From: Pegea sp. RAD2-039
Lineage: Eukaryota > Chordata > Thaliacea > Salpida > Salpidae
Assembly: GCA_034620365.1 (NCBI GenBank)
Contig: JAQGEQ010000237.1
Span: 144,001-208,000 of the forward strand
Direction: 5' to 3'
DNA length: 64,000 nucleotides
Both the position numbers and the translations under genes were made by a program. The notes beneath the pieces were generated by a model. That model saw only the letters and a program-made list of their open reading frames with translations. It was not told where the DNA came from and ran no database searches. Positions 57,245-64,000 of the stretch are shown one piece after another (within the stretch, counting starts at the first letter, position 1; each line of letters begins with the position of its first letter).

Positions 57245-60200
57245 TTATTGAAGTTCAGTAAGTTGGCGGATTTGTTGAACACACTTTTGAGCGCATTCCT
57301 TCGTCAATGAAATCTTAGAAGCGTATGCCAATCTGAATAGTTTTTTTAAACCCGGTTTTGTTTTCAACAAATCTTTTAGTAAATTCCCATAACAGCCTCT
57401 GAAACAACAGCAAATGGCTCTGCAAAATTTAAAAAAAGTTCAAACATTTTAACTAAAAACGGAAATATCAAGCAATCTTACTGGATAAGAACAACACAGC
57501 TTTGTATTATTTCATCTTCTAAGTAAGGTTCGCTTGTTACCACTTCAATTGATCTAAACATCAACTCGATATGACCAAATTGTAACTGATCTTGTTCTAC
57601 ACAAACTAATAATTTAGAAATTTAGAAATATAGTTTATCTAAAAGCAAAAAGTCTATAATTTGCCACCTGAGTTATTATTACTGTAGCAACTTAGAATTA
57701 TATCAGTTAAAGTTTTCATACATTCATTTCGTATCTCTCTCCAGTATTCAAATTCGAAAGAAAAACCCTTCAAACAGTTTATTTGTTGTTTAAATTTAAC
57801 AGGTTAGATAAAAAAATAGCTCACCCAGTTTGATTTAGCTATATTATGGATAGTGAATATAACACGTGGCACATATTCCCTAAAATCACTACCTAATGTT
57901 CTTCCAATGAAAGTAAGCTCAGAACATGTTTGAAGTTTAACGTTTTTATCAACCTCTGCGTCAATAAGATTTTCTTGCAGAATCTTCATAATTTTATCAC
58001 AAAAACTCTTTTTTTTAAAACAAGTCTTCATAACAAATTTTACAGTGTCAACAGCAGCCAAACAAACCTTAAAATATAAATGATAGGACATAGAAATGAA
58101 TTTTGATGCAAACATAGTATATAGAACATAAAAAATACCTTGTAATGTTCCTTATTTTGTAAATTTGAGAAAAATAATGGTTCAAAATCGTCAAAGTATT
58201 TTAGGAAACCATTTTTAGCGACTTAAAAATATATAAGATTAACTTAAAGAAAACGTTTCTAGAGGATATACCTGCTGCAAATATTCCAATTGTAGCGATG
58301 ACACCAACTAACATATCAGGAGCTTCATTATAATCTCGCAACATAATCAATAAACTAGTCATCAAGTTATCTGCTATGTCTGTTACAGAAAAAAATTTTT
58401 CAATTTAAAAAAAACTTTTTAAAGTTTCAGTAATTTACTCTGTAAATCATCCTCATCAAATCTTTCAATAATATCTTTTAAAATCTCAAAAATCCCAGAA
58501 TGTACTTCCACAAAATGAGTGGTACCGTCGGAAAAACTTACCTGGCCCTGAAAGAATATACATGTTGTTAAAAAATATTTTCAACTCAACGTTAAGGTTA
58601 TAATATTAATTATAAAATTATTGTTTTTGAAAAAAGTTGATTTACTTTTGTTCGTAGAAACGTGTTTATGTGGTCAAAGACAAAATGAAAAACTTTTGTA
58701 ACTGTTTCATAACAATCTTTTGGAGAACTTTGGATCATTTCAGCCACAGCATCATAAGCAGCAGAGGTTAAACTCTCTTCGTTGAAACTATTTCTGTAAA
58801 GTTATCTTCATCAATTAAGCTTATATTTTTTTTGGTGTTGAAAGAATCTAAACAACTTGATTGAAGGATAATAGAGAATTAACCTCTCAGCAATATCCAA
58901 TAGTTTGAAAACAATTTCTTTGTATCTAGCTGACAAGCAATATGTCCAAGGAATTATATCTTCTGTATTTTCACAAAGAAAGCTCTCAGCATCAAAAGCA
59001 CTTTGTGATAATGAGGAAAGAGCCTATTGAAAAACAAACAAGCTATTAATAAATGAATTTTGCAAACAATACGATTTGATAAATCAGCAAGCCTTAAAAC
59101 TACTAACTAACATGAAACACAAGTACCAACTGACCCAGCATATCTTAGAAGCAACACTTTCTTCTTTTTCAAGACATATAATCATGATAGGAATCAATTC
59201 TAAGATAATTTTTTCATCGAAGATTGGAAAAGGCAGCATTTTAAAAGTTCTAATTTCAATTTAATCATTTTTATCTACAAACTTAAAATCAAAAACTCAC
59301 TTATAAACTACCCAAGCAGCTGTTTTACGCACAGTTTGGTTCTCATCTTGCAAAAGATGAACCGAAATAGGTAAGATCTCGTTTACTAATTCAACGAATT
59401 TACAAGTATCTTCACTTTCCAAAGTAGTAGCTAAAAATATAGAAATGAAATTTCTAAGTTACATTGACTTGTATACAGCCAATGAGGCTGATAAGAGATC
59501 TACCAAAAGCTTCTAACGCCGTGTATTTGAACTTCCAATAAGCATTAGAAAGATTTGTCATGATGAATGGCCCCATCTATGTAAAGATTTGATAAAAGCC
59601 AACTATTATGCTATTTAAAACTCACAAATTGCAAGACATCGTTCTTAACTGAAAGTAATTCAAGACAACATATAGATGCCCTAGAGGGCTCAAAATTCTC
59701 ATCTGCACTATTTATGTCTCGATCTCTTATAATCTTCAATAGTTCTCCAATTAAATTTCCAAGCAAATTTTCGAAAGGACTTTGAGTACAAAGTTCGCCG
59801 CATCTTGTCTTCTACCAATCATACAAGACATGTTTTTAAAGATCACACGCTTGATGAAAAGCGGTTTACTTGTTTGAGTGATAGTAAAAAGTCTGGATCG
59901 TTTTCTAGAATAAATATCCAAAACTCTAATCCTCTTACACAGATTTCATCAACAGAAGACTTCATTGCCGTAAAAGTGATCTTTAGAAAATCGTAAATAA
60001 AAAATCGTACTAAATTTCCGATCTTTATTTCCGATGTTTAATTTTTAAAGACTAAAGTTCCTTATTAATAAAAATATCCTACAATTAATATTTAATAATT
60101 TAGCATCTTTTTTAAGATTTGAACTGTAAAAGTGATTTGATATAAATACAAAATAGTCATAAATTAATTTACTTGAACGATTTCTTCCATGTAGATTAGT

Positions 60201-61889
60201 AAATATTTGCTGTTCATCGGAAAAATTTCTACAAGACATCTATGGCCAATTGAACAAATCTGAAAGAAAATGTAAATTGAAATCTAAATTTATTAACATG
60301 AGTTCAGAAAACGTCATAGCTGCAAGAAATACGAAAATATATTTTATAAAAATTTACTTTATTTTTCATTTGAAGCACTTACATTTAAGTCAGTTAGTTT
60401 GATAGCTTCAAAAATTGCTGTAATTACTTCTGGTAATTCTGTCTAAAGTAAAAACATTTAAATGCTTTGAAGTTTAGTTTTTTGACAATTACTCAATTTA
60501 TTTAAAATCAGTTTTCTCTGTAATTATCCAAGTATTAAATATGTTTATTCATAATTATTTAATTAGCTAAAACTATAAAAAAATTTCAAAACTATTTAAG
60601 ACTTAGGTAAATTAAATTATTTTTGAATAATTATTATCTACTTAGTTTAATATTGATACATATATTACAATAAACAAACCAACAACTAATTTAGATTTTC
60701 AATTTTTAGTGTTAAAAACTCTTTCAAGATCAAAGGATTACCTCAACTTCAAAATTATCTTGAACAAGAACAATTAATTTTAACAAGGCATCAACAGCTG
60801 CAGATTTAACATCAACATGATTCTGTTCTGTCCGTATTCCTATAATTACAGCTCTAAGAATATCTTTGAGGTATTTTTGAAGGTATCTAAACGGCTGAAA
60901 AAATTAAGTTTGAATGATGTGATTTATTGTTTTAAAAATACTTACAATATCAGATGAAATGTATTTAATAACTTCAAAAGCAGCGATCTTTAACTCATTT
61001 GAATTGCTAGCACTTGATGCTTTCATAATTAGATGTTCCATTAAATCCTAAATGTAAACATTTTTATACACTAATATAGATCGTTTAGCTTGTACTTACC
61101 GGCCAATCATTTGTAGGTATTTCAATAGAAGCAATGCTACTAATTACTTGAGCAGCAGCTGAATGTTTCTGGTTTTCAGTTCCTAATGTGTTTAGAAGCT
61201 GTCAACCAGAAAAAAAGTAAGTTTTTAGTAATGTTTTGAAAAAAGTTAAAAATTCATCATGCTAAATACTTCTAAACTTACATAATCTTTTATGCGATGA
61301 CGTTTAGTTTCATCAATTGTTGACCATCTTAACTGTCGACGGAGAAGAACAGAAGGATTGGTAGAAGTTAAATGGTTTTTCAGCTAAAACATGTTTTTAA
61401 TCACATATGAAATTAAAAACTGTCAGAAAAACTTTAGAAGCCAAACTTCTAGCAATTGATAGAACTAGTTGAATTTAAAACGTTTGTTGGATATCGAAGA
61501 GATATTTTAGATTAAAAAAGGAATGAAATGTATAAATTTATTAAAACTTTTGTGACTTACAAAAACTCCAGCTAGTTGGCGACTTATATCACTGTTGTGA
61601 TCATTAACTAAAATTTCAGACAAGCTAACAAGTAACTCTTCCCAGTTGTCTTGAGCAACTTCATAAAGAAATTCTTCAACTTGACGACGTTCTTGTACAT
61701 CTGCAATATAATAAGTCAAAATGCAGAACTTTAATAATAATTAAAAAATGTTTTTATAACAAGCTTATAAGCAGCATTAATTGTAAAATCAGATCAGATG
61801 TTTTTAAATCAATCAAATATAAATCAGTATAAGACCTTACCTGGAGAAACAGCAATTTCTAACAAATTGACTAGTTCGTTTGATGACAT
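57245..61889 (-). CDS. KPNB1: Importin subunit beta-1 (karyopherin beta-1)
   Basis: Twenty-two exons: 61,889-61,841; 61,700-61,561; 61,383-61,282; 61,198-61,100; 61,047-60,946; 60,894-60,742; 60,442-60,383; 60,259-60,173; 59,980-59,870; 59,808-59,626; 59,576-59,504; 59,430-59,301; 59,249-59,135; 59,023-58,884; 58,793-58,646; 58,547-58,439; 58,379-58,272; 58,221-58,139; 58,067-57,825; 57,767-57,668; 57,605-57,482; 57,419-57,245. Phases all agree; 877 residues, against about 876 in vertebrates. Family marks in order: LLEIAVSP near the start, LKNHLTS, EIPTNDWP, GLEFW, TVRKTAAW, CWALSSLSQSAFDAE, SAAYDAVAEMI, VCLAAVDTV. The protein is HEAT repeats throughout; it carries importin-alpha-bound cargo through nuclear pores and releases it on Ran-GTP binding. 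Sequence similarity looks low for this conserved protein, so a fast lineage or a second paralog is possible. Confidence 0.9.
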
Positions 61890-62627
61890 AATTACCACTG
61901 AAAACAATACCTTAAAATAAAAAATCAACAAAAATAAAGTTCACTTTAAAAATGCAAACAATAAAATAAAAATATTTCATCAAAGGTAAATTTGTACAAA
62001 AAGTTTATTTCAATAAATTACAAATAAGTAACAATAAATTATAAAAGAATCAACTAAACTTCCGCTATTTGTTCCTCCAAGTTATAGCAAGAGAGATTAG
62101 TACAAATATATACTAAAATACTTCCAGCTATATTAAAGAAGTATTTTAAAATCAAAACTTTACTTGTGAATATACAAAAGTAAACTGAACGTATTTTGCT
62201 GAAATTAATTTCAGAAACTTCTGAATTTTAATCAGAAAAGCAGCTTTTATGTTTCAAGTTTTTCACTTTTGAAATACTGGATTTTGTATTTTTTATCACA
62301 GAAACAAAATTTTCAAACAAACAACTTTAAAATTTTTGAATATCAGAGGATATAGGATTAATAATTTTGTTTAGTGATATAGAAACTTACTCATTTGCCT
62401 AGAAAGTAATTTCATTTGTAATAAAACATGATTTTCGTTTTTATATTAGGACAAAAGAATAATTTTCATTTAAATTGATTTAATAAAAAATAACTGATAT
62501 ATGGAATCAAGAAACCAAAGATAATCTAGAAAAAAAATATTTCTAACAAAGTTTTTAAAGAATGTTTAATTGACTATCTTTGTACTGAATTTTTCATTGG
62601 TTCTATTTGAGATTACTTCATTCCTTA
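61890..62627. other. Upstream region of the importin gene
   Basis: AT-rich. It probably contains the minus-strand promoter and 5' UTR; no clear motif. Confidence 0.4.
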
Positions 62628-63085
62628 ATTGTTTATTACAATAAATGCGAAGGATGGTGCCTGAAAAGAGTACCTCTCGCTAACACACATTCTCACATAA
62701 CATCACTTACGTTAGAATAACAGAAAGGAAAAGATGTAACTCATCGCATTTGTTGGTCCTGTAATCATCTTACAGTGAACAGTTACATATAATTATAGTA
62801 ATATTAAAAAAATGGAAAAAATTCACTGTTAAGAAATGGCAATGTTAGCAATATTATAACATTTCAACTTCTACTTGAACAACGCGAGTGATTCTGACAT
62901 GACAATATCTGATGGCAGCTGGTTCCAAGTACTAATTGTGCTGAGGCCATGGTGGACATAAGACAATAGATGGTGCTCTATCAAATGACTGGTCATATGA
63001 TTGTGAATGATATGCTCTTGAGTTCTGCAGATAACTGAATTCAGCAAAACTGGTCTGTAGTTAAGTGCGGTGTTTCTAGTATAAA
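62628..63085 (-). mobile_element. CR1-like fragment with internal deletion
   Basis: On the minus strand, RT N-terminal sequence (RNTALNYRPVLLNSVICRTQ) jumps at about 62,945 straight to the ORF2 end (STWNQLPSDIVMSESL) and the 3' UTR ending gcaccatccttcgcatttat. About 1 kb between them is missing. Confidence 0.8.
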
Positions 63086-63089
63086 AAAA

Positions 63090-64000
63090 AAAGTATAAAA
63101 AATTACAGTTTAGAAATGACAATGTTGGCAATATTATAACGGTTCAACTTCTGCTTGAACAACGCGAGTGATTATTACATGACAATGTCTGATGGCAGCT
63201 GGTTCCATGTACTAATTGTGCGGTTTGAGAAAAAATTATTTTGATTAATGTACCAGGTGATATGGGCTTATTAAGATGTGATGTGTTTTGTTATATTTTA
63301 GAATCTTTTAGAATTGTCGTCTGAGTTGGTCAATTAAGTTGTGGATAATTTTAGAAATAAGAATTAAACTGCATTTAACTTGTCGAATTTCCAGAGTATC
63401 TAGATTGAGGTAGCTGAGACGATGTTTATAACTATAATAATTTATATTATGTTTCCTGCCAACTAATCTCGTAAATATTGCTTAAACATATACGATTTCT
63501 TCGATATCACTGAATTGACATGGCATCCATGTAGTAACATTGTATTCAAGAATTGGACGTACGTACAATTTGAAAAGATTGATAAAAAAGCATGAATACT
63601 TAGAATTAAAGGTCTTTCTAATAAGGTATACAAGATTGATTGACTTTGCAAAGATTATGGAAACATAATTGTGCCATTTTTTAGTCAAATGATAGAGTAA
63701 TGCCAAGACCTAGTACCGAAGATACTCGTTGAATAAAAATCCATTGGTGGGATATTGGTTCAAGGAATTTGCAGCTGGTCTGCGAGAAAAAGTTCAGACT
63801 TTTTTGGATGGATTCTGAGCTGCCAATTCGCAGACCAGTCTTCTACAATGTGCAGTGCAGTTTGAAGTTTTGAAGGATTACAAGATAATAGCTTGATATC
63901 ATCTGCAAACGTAAACACTCTGACATTATCTACTGCTACTATTCTTTTGATGAGGTCTTCGATGAGAATTAAAAAGAGAAGGTGATCCAGAACGGCTCCC
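63090..64000 (-). mobile_element. CR1-like fragment, cut by window end
   Basis: A second minus-strand copy directly upstream of the first. It covers ORF2 from the VPQGS region at the window edge through LFKLYVRPILEYN and the LPSDIV-coding region, with frameshifts. A short agtataaaaaaaaaagtataaaa joint separates the two. Confidence 0.8.

Noticed and set aside
63463-63706. Two overlapping minus-strand frames
   Set aside because: Pieces of a decayed CR1 ORF2, not separate genes.

Overview
This 64 kb window is nuclear DNA of an animal. It is very AT-rich and its genes have short (about 45-60 nt) GT-AG introns. It carries intron-containing and plain tRNA genes, two ADAMTS-type metalloprotease genes, an importin beta-1 gene and CR1/L2-like non-LTR retrotransposons. 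Short introns, compact genes and fast-evolving proteins suggest an invertebrate, but I cannot name the phylum.

Positions 1 to about 40,905 are a head-to-tail segmental duplication in three copies: unit A (about 1-22,100, cut by the window edge), unit B (about 22,100-37,190) and unit C (about 37,190-40,905, only the first part). Each unit starts with a decaying minus-strand leucine-rich-repeat (LRR) reading frame. A relic LRR fragment and an intact plus-strand gene for a secreted-and-anchored LRR receptor with a two-tyrosine tail (EPIYS, EPVYS) follow. Units A and B continue with a tRNA block (Leu-CAA with intron, an Asp-like pseudo-tRNA, Ser-TGA, Asp-GTC), a further LRR relic and a six-exon minus-strand gene for a 215-residue single-pass membrane protein that I do not recognise. 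Unit A also holds a complete CR1/L2-like element with both ORFs intact (11,963-16,451); unit B has the empty site. Unit B instead carries a 46-copy heptamer array where A has two copies.

Positions 40,905-45,690 hold a small C2H2 zinc-finger gene and a tRNA-like hairpin, otherwise nothing recognisable. Positions 45,698-55,650 hold two tandem ADAMTS-like genes with nearly identical exon structure. The first has lost the zinc-binding triad and is predicted to be a pseudoprotease; the second keeps HEIGHLLGMSH and a furin-type RARR site. Positions 57,245-61,889 (minus) encode importin subunit beta-1 in 22 exons (877 residues). The ends of this region are littered with CR1 fragments.

Exon models for the ADAMTS, importin and 215-residue membrane genes were assembled by hand. 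They rest on splice sites, reading phase and paralog or family alignment, and every junction keeps the frame except the one flagged acceptor in unit B. Duplication borders and fragment ends are by eye and accurate to tens of bases at best.
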